This document shows, piece by piece, positions 42,441-49,811 of a stretch of DNA of 64,000 nt (positions are counted from its first letter, which is position 1; every line of letters starts with the position of its first letter). A program made the position numbers and the translations under genes. Origin of the DNA: Micromonospora chokoriensis (GTDB lineage Bacteria; Actinomycetota; Actinomycetes; Mycobacteriales; Micromonosporaceae); assembly GCF_900091505.1 (NCBI RefSeq), contig NZ_LT607409.1:3038001-3102000 (forward strand). Reading direction: 5' to 3'. Below the pieces are notes generated by a model, which saw only the letters and a program-made list of their open reading frames with translations, had not been told where the DNA came from and made no database searches.

Positions 42441-43568
42441 CTAGCTGACCGGGCGACCCCGCCAGGTCAGGCGGTGTCGCTTTCGCAGATGGTACGACCG
42501 CACCGTCAACCAACCGAGGACCACGACCGACACGGGGTGTGCGAGCGCGTCGGGCCACCACCGCCCTCCGGTCGCGCGGGCGGTGAGCACCCGCCCGACC
42601 ACCCCGAGCAGATAGCCGGCCAGGCCCACGGCGGCCACCCCCGGCGCGCCGGCCACCACACCCACCAGCGCGATCAGCGGCGGGGCGGTGTAGAGCAGCA
42701 GCAACGCCACCACCACGGCCGCCGCCGCGCCCGGGTGTCCGAACGACGCCCAGAGCGACTTCGAGTACCCGTCGCGCAACTGCGGCCAGTCGTCGTACAT
42801 CCGGCAGGTGGCCAGCCGGGAGCCGTCGGCCAGGGCGATCCGCCCACCGGCCCGCTTCACCGCCCGGGCCAGCTCGACGTCCTCCAGGATCTTGTCGGCG
42901 ACCGCGGCGTGCCCGCCGGCGGCGGTGTAGCCGGCCCGGTCCAGCACCAGGAACTGGCCGCCCGCCGCGGCCAGCGACGGCCGCGACGAGCGCTCCATCG
43001 CCCGCAGCGGCAGGAAGGTCAGCCAGAGCCACTGCAGCAGCGGCTGCACCAGCCGGTCGGCCGTCGTCGCCACCACGATCCGGGGGTACGGCGACAGCAG
43101 CGTCGCGCGGGCGGCGCGCAGCTCGGTGACGGCCGCGGCCACGGCGTGCGGGGCGAGCACCACGTCGGCGTCGACGAAGACCAGCACGGTGGCGTCGGGG
43201 TCGGCCCGGGTGGCCAACTGCCAGCAGGCGTGCGGCTTGCCCAGCCAGCCCGGCGGTGGGGCGACCCCGGTGAGCAGCGTGACCCGGGGGTCGTCGCCGG
43301 CCACCGCGCGGACCACGTCGGCGGTGCCGTCGGTGGACCCGTCGTCGAGGACCACGACGCGCAGCCCGGGCACACCGCGCTGGGCGAGCAGGGCACGCAG
43401 GCAGGGGGTGACCCGGGCGGCCTCGTCGCGCAGCGGCAGCAGCACGGCGACCGGCTCGTCGACCTCGTCGGGCCGGTCGGTGGGCCGGCGCAGCCAGCGG
43501 GCGGCATTGAGCCAGGTGTGCCCGGTCAACGCGGCGACGGCGACGAGCAGGGCGAGCAGGACGGTCAT
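42441..43568 (-). CDS. GT2 glycosyltransferase (CruC-like)
   Basis: A 375-residue membrane-bound inverting glycosyltransferase. A TM helix (MTVLLALLVAVAALTGHTW) precedes the GT-A domain, which has AVLLPLRDEAARV, VVLDDGSTDGTADVV (nucleotide-sugar Asp), VFVDADVVLAPHA (DxD) and DKILEDVELARAVKRAG (ED catalytic base region). About three TM segments follow. In carotenoid operons such enzymes add a sugar to the 1'-hydroxyl made by CruF. The start codon overlaps the hydratase stop by 4 nt (ATGA), so the two are translated together. Confidence 0.88.
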   Translation of the reverse strand: MTVLLALLVAVAALTGHTWLNAARWLRRPTDRPDEVDEPVAVLLPLRDEAARVTPCLRALLAQRGVPGLRVVVLDDGSTDGTADVVRAVAGDDPRVTLLTGVAPPPGWLGKPHACWQLATRADPDATVLVFVDADVVLAPHAVAAAVTELRAARATLLSPYPRIVVATTADRLVQPLLQWLWLTFLPLRAMERSSRPSLAAAGGQFLVLDRAGYTAAGGHAAVADKILEDVELARAVKRAGGRIALADGSRLATCRMYDDWPQLRDGYSKSLWASFGHPGAAAAVVVALLLLYTAPPLIALVGVVAGAPGVAAVGLAGYLLGVVGRVLTARATGGRWWPDALAHPVSVVVLGWLTVRSYHLRKRHRLTWRGRPVS

Positions 43569-44485
43569 CGGGTCGCGTCGACGCCGGGCCGGTGCGGCTC
43601 GTGGTCCTCCTGGTGGGTCTCCCGAGCCCGGCGGGCGCGCAGCACCGTCACCGCCAGCGGTATCGCGGTCACCGACATGCCGGCGGCGCCCCAGAGCGCC
43701 GAGGCGGGCAGGTCGAGGAAGACGGCGTGGGCCAGGATGCTGGAGAAGTACGTCCACAGGTAGAGCGCGGTCATCGGGTGGTCCCGCCGGTCGGTGCGTT
43801 CGGCGGCGGGCCCGGCGAGTGGGCGGAGCGCGCTCATCATCAGCACCGCGAAGAGCAGCCAGCCCAGGTAGTTGCTGACCGGGATGCCGGACAGGCCGGG
43901 CAACGCCGGGGTGGCGTCACGCCAGACCCAGTAGCCCTCGGCCACCATCTGCGGATCGAGGAAGAGGTCCCAGGCGGCCAGCCCGACGGTGGCCAGCGCA
44001 ATCCTCCCCGCCCATCGACCGACCGTCGACCCGCTGTCGGTGCCGGTCGTCGCCGCGCCGGTGCCGGTTGTCGACCCGCCGGTGCCGGTCGTCGCCGCGT
44101 CGGAGCTGGTCGTCGTCGCGCCGCTGGTGAGCCGGACGGCGGCCAGCCAGGCGGGCCAGGCCATCCAGGTCCAGGCCAGCGGAATGATCAGCGGCACCCC
44201 GGCCAGTTTGGGGCCCAACTCGCCGGAGTAGTCGTAGCTGCCGAACGGCACACCGGTGGCCACCCCGATCGCCTCGATCGCGAACCCGCCGCCGGTGGCC
44301 ACCACGACCAGCGCCACCGCGACCCGCGGGCCCCGGCTGAGCAGCGCGTGACCGACCGAGAGCAGCCAACCGAGCACGACGGTGGCCACGGTCAGCCCGG
44401 CCCGGGTGTCGCCGGTGGTGAGCGGGTAGCAGATCTGGGCGAGCACCAGGACGGCGAGCATCGCCCAGGAGATCCGCCGGGTCAT
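43565..44485 (-). CDS. cruF: Carotenoid 1',2'-hydratase-like membrane protein (CruF)
   Basis: A 306-residue polytopic membrane protein of the CruF/DUF422 'carotenoid biosynthesis protein' family. Family features: GGGFAIEAIGVATGVPFGSYDYS, LAGVPLIIPLAWTWMAWPAW, and WDLFLDPQMVAEGYWVW. CruF adds water across the end double bond of an acyclic carotenoid. Between TM segments it carries a Thr/Gly-rich insert (TTGTGGSTTGTG-type, about residues 122-150) encoded by short repeats, not usual for the family. The start overlaps the GNAT stop and the end overlaps the GT2 start, each by 4 nt (ATGA). Confidence 0.85.
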   Translation of the reverse strand: MTRRISWAMLAVLVLAQICYPLTTGDTRAGLTVATVVLGWLLSVGHALLSRGPRVAVALVVVATGGGFAIEAIGVATGVPFGSYDYSGELGPKLAGVPLIIPLAWTWMAWPAWLAAVRLTSGATTTSSDAATTGTGGSTTGTGAATTGTDSGSTVGRWAGRIALATVGLAAWDLFLDPQMVAEGYWVWRDATPALPGLSGIPVSNYLGWLLFAVLMMSALRPLAGPAAERTDRRDHPMTALYLWTYFSSILAHAVFLDLPASALWGAAGMSVTAIPLAVTVLRARRARETHQEDHEPHRPGVDATR

Positions 44486-45033
44486 GACGCCGGTGGCTCG
44501 AGCGGCAGATCCCGACCGAGGACGCCGAAGGGCCGCTCGTCGCCGGGAAATTGGAAGGTGCGCAGCACGTCGACGAAACCGAAGCGCCGGTACAGCCGCC
44601 AGGCCCGTGAGGTCTGCTCGTCGGCCTCCGGGGTGGACAGCAGCGTGGTGTCACCCTCGGCCATGCCGAGCAGCGCGCGCAGCTGCCCGGTGCCCAGACC
44701 GTGCCCCTGCGCCGGCGGCCGGACGTGCAGCTCGACCACCTCGAAGCAGTGGGTGAGCCAGCGTTGCCGGGTCGGTGCGTCCAGCGCCCGGTGCACCTGG
44801 TCGTGCCACCACTGGCCGGAGGCGCCCAGGTAGCCGTAGCCGAAGCCGGCGAGGTGACCCTCGCTGGTCAGGCTGGCGACCGCCCGGAAACCCGGCCGGC
44901 GGACGTGGGTGGCGATGTAGCCGCGCCGGGCCTCCAGCAGGTCGGTGCGGTATCCCATCGCCTCGCCGTAGACGGCCACCACGTCGTCCAGCCGCCGGAC
45001 GAGATCGTCCGGCGTCCAGCGCACCAACCTCAT
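44482..45033 (-). CDS. GNAT-family N-acetyltransferase in the carotenoid operon
   Basis: A 183-residue acetyltransferase fold. The N-terminal part has VRRLDDVVAVYGEAMGY, the beta-bulge VELHVRPPAQGHGLG and the acetyl-CoA loop QGHGLGTGQLRAL (R/Q-x-x-G-x-G/A), followed by RAWRLYRRFGFVDV, the usual C-terminal strand and Tyr. The acceptor is unknown. The 4-nt overlaps with both neighbours show it is co-translated with carotenoid genes, so acylation of the pigment, or of a sugar on it, is worth considering. It could equally be an unrelated passenger. Confidence 0.85.
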   Translation of the reverse strand: MRLVRWTPDDLVRRLDDVVAVYGEAMGYRTDLLEARRGYIATHVRRPGFRAVASLTSEGHLAGFGYGYLGASGQWWHDQVHRALDAPTRQRWLTHCFEVVELHVRPPAQGHGLGTGQLRALLGMAEGDTTLLSTPEADEQTSRAWRLYRRFGFVDVLRTFQFPGDERPFGVLGRDLPLEPPAS

Positions 45034-45767
45034 GCCCGTCCACCCTTCACCGTTGCCGGGCCGCCGTCGGCGACCCATCCGAGCACCGACCGGTCGCCGA
45101 CCACGTCGAGCACCTCGAACCGGGCGAACAGTTCCTCGGCGTACCAGCCCTCGGTGGGGGTTCGCATGATCGCCGCCCGGTGCTCCGGGTGACGGTACGC
45201 GAACGCCACCAGGTCCGTCGGGTCGCGCCACACGCTCACCGTGCCCTGCCAACCCAGCGGTGCCTCCCCGACCCCGAACCGGGCCAGCAGCCCGGGCGCG
45301 TCGCGCAGGGCGGCGGCCACCGGGGGGATCGCCCGCCAGAAGGTGGCCGCCCGGCGGGCCCGCAGCCGAGCCCGGGTCAGCGCCAGCACCGGACCGGTGA
45401 CCCGGCCGCCCGGCGGGTCGCCGAACGGCCGCTGACCGGACCACTCGCCCCGGCTGGTCAGCGGGCGCAGGTCGACCCGGGCGGAGGCGCTGGCGATGCG
45501 GGCCCAGGCGCGCCCGACCGCCGAGTCGTCGAAGTCGGCCGCGGCGGCGGGGGAGTCCCAGACGGTCAGTGCCGCCCACCGGGTCAGGTCGGCGTCGCCC
45601 GGCCCGAACCCGGTGCCGGTCCCGGTGCCCAGCAGCTTGCCGAAACGGGCGCCCGGGAGGGCGCGCAGTCGGCGGGGGTCGACCGCCATCCGGGTCAGCG
45701 CCCGGGGCAGCGCGCCGCGGGAGGTCCGCCACACGTGGAGCGTGACCAGCTCCGGTGCGGTGCTCAC
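45030..45767 (-). CDS. CrtA-like (spheroidene monooxygenase family) protein
   Basis: A 245-residue protein resembling the spheroidene monooxygenase family. Seen: LVTLHVWRTSRGALPRALTRMAVDPRRLRALPGARFGKLLGTGTGTGF, recorded here in parts, then DADLTRWAALTVWDSPAAAADFDDS, and AFAYRHPEHRAAIMRTPTEGWYAEELFARFEVLD at the C-terminus. Both halves look like dimeric alpha/beta-barrel folds. CrtA makes keto groups at C2 of acyclic carotenoids. Here it begins a five-gene carotenoid operon. The GTG at 45767 has GGGGTGGC upstream. The oxygenation function is inferred from family and context. Confidence 0.8.
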   Translation of the reverse strand: MSTAPELVTLHVWRTSRGALPRALTRMAVDPRRLRALPGARFGKLLGTGTGTGFGPGDADLTRWAALTVWDSPAAAADFDDSAVGRAWARIASASARVDLRPLTSRGEWSGQRPFGDPPGGRVTGPVLALTRARLRARRAATFWRAIPPVAAALRDAPGLLARFGVGEAPLGWQGTVSVWRDPTDLVAFAYRHPEHRAAIMRTPTEGWYAEELFARFEVLDVVGDRSVLGWVADGGPATVKGGRA

Positions 45768-45951
45768 GCCACCCCGGCGGGGCTGCCGGCGGTGGGCGTG
45801 TCCTGCGCCGCTCGTACGTTCGGGTGTGGCTGCATGTCGCCATTCTTCCCGGTTCGGCCGGTGTCGGCGCACCCCGGTGCGCTCGGCCGGCACACCCGGC
45901 GCGTCACACGTTGCATTTTCGTCGGAGGGAAGGTGTACTGTCAGCAGCAGT

Positions 45952-45967
45952 TAGAACGAGTGTTCGA
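45952..45967. promoter_or_regulatory. LexA (SOS) box 1
   Basis: TAGAACGAGTGTTCGA matches the actinobacterial SOS palindrome TCGAAC-N4-GTTCGA at 11 of 12 specified positions. It lies about 25 bp downstream of a possible promoter (TTGCAT 45911, TGTACT). Confidence 0.8.
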
Positions 45968-45972
45968 TTGCC

Positions 45973-45988
45973 TCGAACGTTCGTTCCA
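45973..45988. promoter_or_regulatory. LexA (SOS) box 2
   Basis: TCGAACGTTCGTTCCA matches TCGAAC-N4-GTTCGA at 11 of 12 positions, spaced 21 bp (two helical turns) from box 1. Side-by-side boxes suggest cooperative LexA binding. Confidence 0.75.
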
Positions 45989-46093
45989 ACCGGCCGGAGC
46001 GCGGCGTTTCGCGGCGCCAGCCCCGGCGGTGCGGCTCCGCGGGCCGCACCTGGGTTGCCAGGCAGTCGCGAGCCTGGTCCCGACAGGCAGGAT

Positions 46094-46132
46094 CGTCGCC
46101 CGCCGCCCACGACCCCCGGGCGGCGGGCGACG
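46094..46132 (+). other. Leader hairpin 1 (SOS operon 5' UTR)
   Basis: A perfect 15-bp stem (46094-46108 with 46118-46132) around a 9-nt loop. The region 45768-46284 (517 bp) has no credible gene; it holds the divergent promoters, the two SOS boxes and two strong hairpins. Confidence 0.75.
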
Positions 46133-46145
46133 AACCCGCCGGTAC

Positions 46146-46188
46146 GCCGGCCGGGTGTGGTGTGGGGAAGCATCCACACCCGGCCGGC
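46146..46188 (+). other. Leader hairpin 2 (SOS operon 5' UTR)
   Basis: A second perfect 15-bp stem (46146-46160 with 46174-46188) around a 13-nt loop, 14 bp after the first. Neither is followed by a T-run. Confidence 0.75.
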
Positions 46189-46284
46189 CACACCCGGTGC
46201 GTCTTCCTCCGCACCACCCGACCTCGGCGTCTCGCCGGCGGCACCAGCGCCGGGGCGACGCCCCGGCCATGTGGAGGAGACACC

Positions 46285-46734
46285 ATGCCGTCCCATCCGG
46301 CTCAGGCACCGACGGTGCCGGCGCATGTGCTGCCGCACCGCACCCCCGCCCAGCTCCTCACGTTGGCCCGGCGCGGGCTGGTCGAGGCCGGCCAGACCCG
46401 ACCCGACGGTCTGCGCTACGCGGCCGCCCACCTGGCGGCGCTGCGTGCGGCGGCCGCCCTGCTCGCCGCCCGTGCCCGGCCCGCGCCGAGTCGACGCAAC
46501 CGGATCACCAGCGTCTGGGTCCTTCTCTGCGCCGTCGCTCCGGAGCTCGACGAGTGGTCCCGGTTCTTCGCCGCCGGCGCCAGCAAGCGCGCCGCCGCCG
46601 AGGCTGGCATCCCCCGGGTGGTCAGCGCCCGGGAGGCAGACGATCTGCTCCGCGCGGCCGAACAGTTCGTCACGGTGGTGGAGACCGCGCTCGGCGTGGC
46701 CCACCAGCCGGCCCTGGACGGCCTCGCCGCCTGA
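46285..46734 (+). CDS. SAV_6107-family HEPN-domain protein
   Basis: A 149-residue helical protein of the actinobacterial SAV_6107 HEPN family. The first helix pair includes AQLLTLARRGLVEAGQTRPDGLRYAAAHLAALRAAA, given here in parts. R44 and H49 (RYAAAH) form the Rx4H motif that is the active site of HEPN ribonucleases. The remaining helices (PELDEWSRFFAAGASKRAAA, ADDLLRAAEQFVTVVETALG) complete the bundle. The ATG has GGAGGAGAC upstream. It leads the ImuA'-ImuB-DnaE2 genes, behind two SOS boxes. Its function is unknown; RNase activity is a prediction from the motif. Confidence 0.85.
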   Translation: MPSHPAQAPTVPAHVLPHRTPAQLLTLARRGLVEAGQTRPDGLRYAAAHLAALRAAAALLAARARPAPSRRNRITSVWVLLCAVAPELDEWSRFFAAGASKRAAAEAGIPRVVSAREADDLLRAAEQFVTVVETALGVAHQPALDGLAA

Positions 46735-46740
46735 TCCCGC

Positions 46741-46787
46741 CGTGCCACCGACCGCCCAGCGGGGGGAGCCGGGCGGCCGGTGGCACG
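46741..46787 (+). terminator. Strong hairpin between the HEPN and ImuA' genes
   Basis: A 10-bp perfect outer stem (CGTGCCACCG / CGGTGGCACG) continues inward through ACCGCCC / GGGCGGC-type pairing. It starts 6 bp past the HEPN stop. It could attenuate or end transcription, or protect the upstream mRNA. Confidence 0.55.
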
Positions 46788-46836
46788 GCGTGCCGATCCT
46801 GATCTGATCCACAGCAACGACGGGGGAGTTGGTCCA

Positions 46837-47562
46837 ATGGCGGGCCGCACGGTGGTCGGTTCCGCCGCACTGGCCGACCTGGTGCGTCCGGCGAGCGCAC
46901 CTGACCAGGTCGGCGGCCACCGGGTGTTGCCGGTGGTGCCCGAGCTGACCGGTCTGCTGCCCAATCGGGGGCTGCGCCGGGGCAGCACCATCGCGGTCGC
47001 CGCCGGCCAGCCCCAGCGCAGCGGTGGCACCTCGCTGATGCTGGCGCTTCTCGCCGAGGCGTCCCGGTCCGGCTCGTGGTGCGCGGTGGTCGGAGTGCCG
47101 ACGTTCGGCGCGGGTGCGGCTGCCGAGTTGGGCATCGCCCTGGACCGGCTTGCCCTGGTGCCGAACCCCGGCCCCGAGTGGGCCACCGTGGTCGCCGCGC
47201 TGATCGACGGGGTGGACGTCGTGGTCACCGCCGTGCCCGCCACCGTCTCCGCCTCGGTCGCCACCCGGTTGGCCGCCCGGGCGCGGCAGCGCGGCAGCGT
47301 GCTCGTCCCGTACGGCCGGTGGGACGGCGCGGACGTGACGTTGCAGGTGGTCCGTGGTGTGTGGGAAGGGCTCGGGGCCGGTCGGGGGCGGCTGCGCCGC
47401 CGGGAGGTCACCGTCTCCGCGCGCGGGCGCGGGGCAGCCGCGCGACCGAAGGAGATCAAGGTATGGCTACCGGGTGACGGGCTGACCCGGGTCATTCCCC
47501 GCCCGAAGCCGTCGGCCGTGGGCCGTTCTACCGCGTCGCTCGCCCTGGTCGGTCGGGAGTGA
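46837..47562 (+). CDS. imuA': ImuA'-like RecA-fold protein
   Basis: A 241-residue protein in the place of ImuA', the RecA-like accessory of the mycobacterial mutasome. It opens with a hydrophobic core VLPVVPELTGLLPNRGLRRGSTIAVAA and continues WCAVVGVPTFGAGAAAELGI and RLALVPNPGPEWATVVAALIDGVDVVV. The Walker A-like GQPQRSGGTSL lacks the canonical GxxxxGKT, as in other ImuA' proteins. ImuA' and ImuB bridge DnaE2 to the sliding clamp. The ATG at 46837 has GGGGGAG upstream. It overlaps ImuB by 4 nt (GTGA). Confidence 0.82.
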   Translation: MAGRTVVGSAALADLVRPASAPDQVGGHRVLPVVPELTGLLPNRGLRRGSTIAVAAGQPQRSGGTSLMLALLAEASRSGSWCAVVGVPTFGAGAAAELGIALDRLALVPNPGPEWATVVAALIDGVDVVVTAVPATVSASVATRLAARARQRGSVLVPYGRWDGADVTLQVVRGVWEGLGAGRGRLRRREVTVSARGRGAAARPKEIKVWLPGDGLTRVIPRPKPSAVGRSTASLALVGRE

Positions 47563-49676
47563 CCGGCTCGCCGGCACGGACCCTGCTGCTGTGGTGCCCG
47601 GACTGGCCGGTGCTCGCCGCCGAGATCGTCGACGGGGTGCCGGCGACCGGCCCGGTCGCCGTGCTGCACGCCAACCGGGTGGTTGCCTGCTCCGAGCGGG
47701 CCCGTGCCGAGGGGGTGCGTCGGGGCCTGCGCAAACGGGAGGCGCAGGGTCGGTGCCCGCAGCTCACCGCCGTGGACTACGACCCGGGGCGGGACACCCG
47801 GGCGTTCGAGCCGGTGGTCGCCGCGGTGGAGGAGTTGGTGGCCGGTGTCGAGGTGGTCCGTCCGGGGGCCTGCGCGGTGGCCGCCCGGGGGCCGAGCCGT
47901 TACCTCGGTGGCGAGGAGGCGGCCGCCGAGCGGATCATCGAGCACGTCGCCCAGTCGTGCCTGGTGGAGAGCCAGGTCGGCATCGCCGACGGGGTGTTCG
48001 CGGCCGGGTTGGCCGCTCGCGCCGGCCGGGTGGTCGTACCGGGTGGCACACCGGAGTTCCTAGCCGGGTTGCCGGTCGAGGCGCTCGGCCGCTCGGCGCT
48101 GGCCGACCTGCTGCGTCGGCTCGGTGTGCGTACTCTCGGTGACTTCGCCGCGCTGCCGGCCGGTGACGTGCTGGCCCGGTTCGGGTTCGACGGCGCGTTG
48201 GCCCATCGGCTGGCCGCCGGGCGGGACCACCGCCCACTCGCGGTCCGGCAGCCGCCGGCCGACCTGACGGTGACCGCCGAGCACGACGAGCCGATCGATC
48301 GGGTCGACGTGGCGGCGTTCGTGGCCCGGGCGCTGGCCGAGCAGTTGCATGAGCGGCTGGCCGGGCACGGGCTGGCCTGCACCCGGCTCGGCATCGAGGC
48401 GGTCACCGAGCACGGGCAGGAGTTGCACCGGGTGTGGCGGCACGACGGCCTGCTCACCGCCGCGGCCATCGCCGACCGGGTGCGCTGGCAGCTCGACGGT
48501 TGGCTCTCCGGCAGCAGTGGTCGCGGCGGCGCCCGTCCGGCCCGACCGACGGCCGGCATCATCCGGCTGCGACTGATCCCGGACGGGGTGATCGCCCAGG
48601 CCGGCTTGCAGGCTGGCCTGTGGGGGGAGACCGGCGAGGAGCGGGAACGAGCGCACCGGGCGTTGAGCCGTGTGCAGGGCATCCTCGGCCCGGAGGCGGT
48701 GGTCACGGCGGTGCTCGGCGGTGGGCGCTCCCCGGCCGACCAGGTGCGACTGGTGCCGTGGGGCGACGAACGCCTCCCGGCCCGTCCCGGCCCGCCACCG
48801 CTGCCGGGCGAGCCGATCGCTACGGGCGTCGGCCGGGCTGCGGGTGCGGACAGCGCTGCCGGTGCTGGCCGGGCTGCGGGTGTCGGCCGGGCTGCGGGTG
48901 CGGACAGCGCTGCCGGTGCTGGCCGGGCTGCGGGTGTCGGCCGGGCTGCGGGTGCGGACAGCGCTGCCGGTGCTGGCCGGGCTGCGGGTGTCGGCCGGGC
49001 TGCGGGTGCGGACAGCGCTGCCGGTGCTGGCCGGGCTGCGGGTGTCGGCCGGGCTGCGGGTGCGGACAGCGCTGCCGGTGCTGGCCGGGCTGCGGGTGTC
49101 GGCCGGGCTGCGGGTGCGGACAGCGCTGCCGGTGCTGGCCGGGCTGCGGGTGTCGGCCGGGCTGCGGGTGCGGACAGCGCTGCCGGTGCTGGCCGGGCTG
49201 CGGGTGTCGGCCGGGCTGCGGGTGCGGACAGCGCTGCCGGTGCTGGCCGGGCTGCGGGTGTCGGCCGGGCTGCGGGTGCGGACAGCGCTGCCGGTGCTGG
49301 CCGGGCTGCGGGCATGGGTCGGGCGGCTGGTCGTGGTGGGGGCGAAGTGCCGCCGTGGCCCGGTCGGCTGCCGCGGCCCTCGCCGGCGGTGGTGCTGCCG
49401 AGCCCGCTCGCGGCGACCGTGCACGACGCCGCCGGTGAGCCGGTGGTGATCAGCGCGCGGTTGGCGGTGAGCGCCCCACCCGCCCGGCTGGTGGTCGGCA
49501 CCGGTCGGCCGGCGGAGATTGTCGGCTGGGCCGGTCCGTGGCCGGTGGACGAGCGGTGGTGGGCTCCGGCCGAGGCGCGGCGGCGGGCCCGGTTCCAGGT
49601 CTGTCTGGCTGACGGCACCGCCCTGCTGCTCGCCGTCGAGGCCGGGCAGTGGCTGGTGGAGGCGATCTATGACTGA
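47559..49676 (+). CDS. imuB: ImuB-like inactive Y-family polymerase, with repeat insert
   Basis: A 705-residue Y-family polymerase homologue that, as in other ImuB proteins, has lost catalytic acids: the first motif reads LLLWCPDWPVLAAE instead of DMDAFFA, and the SIDE motif region reads VVRPGACAVAARG. ImuB is an adaptor linking DnaE2 to the beta clamp. The fingers, thumb (VRTLGDFAALPAGDVLARFGF) and little finger (LTVTAEHDEPIDRVDVAAFV) are present. Residues 424-585 are nine exact 18-residue repeats (GRAAGADSAAGAGRAAGV) absent from typical ImuB. The C-terminal part (RPAEIVGWAGPWPVDERWW) resembles the ImuB tail. A GTG overlapping ImuA' by 4 nt starts it. Confidence 0.9.
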   Translation: MTGSPARTLLLWCPDWPVLAAEIVDGVPATGPVAVLHANRVVACSERARAEGVRRGLRKREAQGRCPQLTAVDYDPGRDTRAFEPVVAAVEELVAGVEVVRPGACAVAARGPSRYLGGEEAAAERIIEHVAQSCLVESQVGIADGVFAAGLAARAGRVVVPGGTPEFLAGLPVEALGRSALADLLRRLGVRTLGDFAALPAGDVLARFGFDGALAHRLAAGRDHRPLAVRQPPADLTVTAEHDEPIDRVDVAAFVARALAEQLHERLAGHGLACTRLGIEAVTEHGQELHRVWRHDGLLTAAAIADRVRWQLDGWLSGSSGRGGARPARPTAGIIRLRLIPDGVIAQAGLQAGLWGETGEERERAHRALSRVQGILGPEAVVTAVLGGGRSPADQVRLVPWGDERLPARPGPPPLPGEPIATGVGRAAGADSAAGAGRAAGVGRAAGADSAAGAGRAAGVGRAAGADSAAGAGRAAGVGRAAGADSAAGAGRAAGVGRAAGADSAAGAGRAAGVGRAAGADSAAGAGRAAGVGRAAGADSAAGAGRAAGVGRAAGADSAAGAGRAAGVGRAAGADSAAGAGRAAGMGRAAGRGGGEVPPWPGRLPRPSPAVVLPSPLAATVHDAAGEPVVISARLAVSAPPARLVVGTGRPAEIVGWAGPWPVDERWWAPAEARRRARFQVCLADGTALLLAVEAGQWLVEAIYD
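48828..49313 (+). repeat. 54-bp tandem repeat x9 inside imuB
   Basis: Nine head-to-tail units of 54 bp (begin GTCGGCCGGGCTGCGGG), 486 bp in all, that look identical to each other. The unit is a multiple of 3, so copy-number change keeps the frame. Flanking codons are ATG-GGT-CGG and partial units. Confidence 0.95.
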
Positions 49677-49701
49677 GCGATCCGCTCGGTGCCACCCAGA
49701 T

Positions 49702-49782
49702 CTTGATCGACTCGACATCCTGCAAACTGGGGTATCCCGCCTCTTCGGACACCCCGGTTTCCATGACGTCGAGTGGATCAAG
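49702..49782. repeat. Family I intergenic palindrome, copy D
   Basis: 81 bp, begins CTTGATCGACTCGAC and ends GTCGAGTGGATCAAG, with GGTATCCC and GGACACCCC as imperfect inner arms. It lies inside the SOS operon, between imuB and dnaE2, so it would be transcribed. Confidence 0.8.
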
Positions 49783-49811
49783 TCGGTTGTGGGCGGTATG
49801 GGGACGGTCTG

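Noticed and set aside
45904-46920. A long minus-strand open frame across the SOS leader.
   Set aside because: It runs over the LexA boxes, hairpins and the HEPN gene and resembles no protein family; it is a GC-bias shadow.
48828-49313. Possible CRISPR array.
   Set aside because: The units are contiguous with no spacers and lie inside a coding frame; no cas genes are present.
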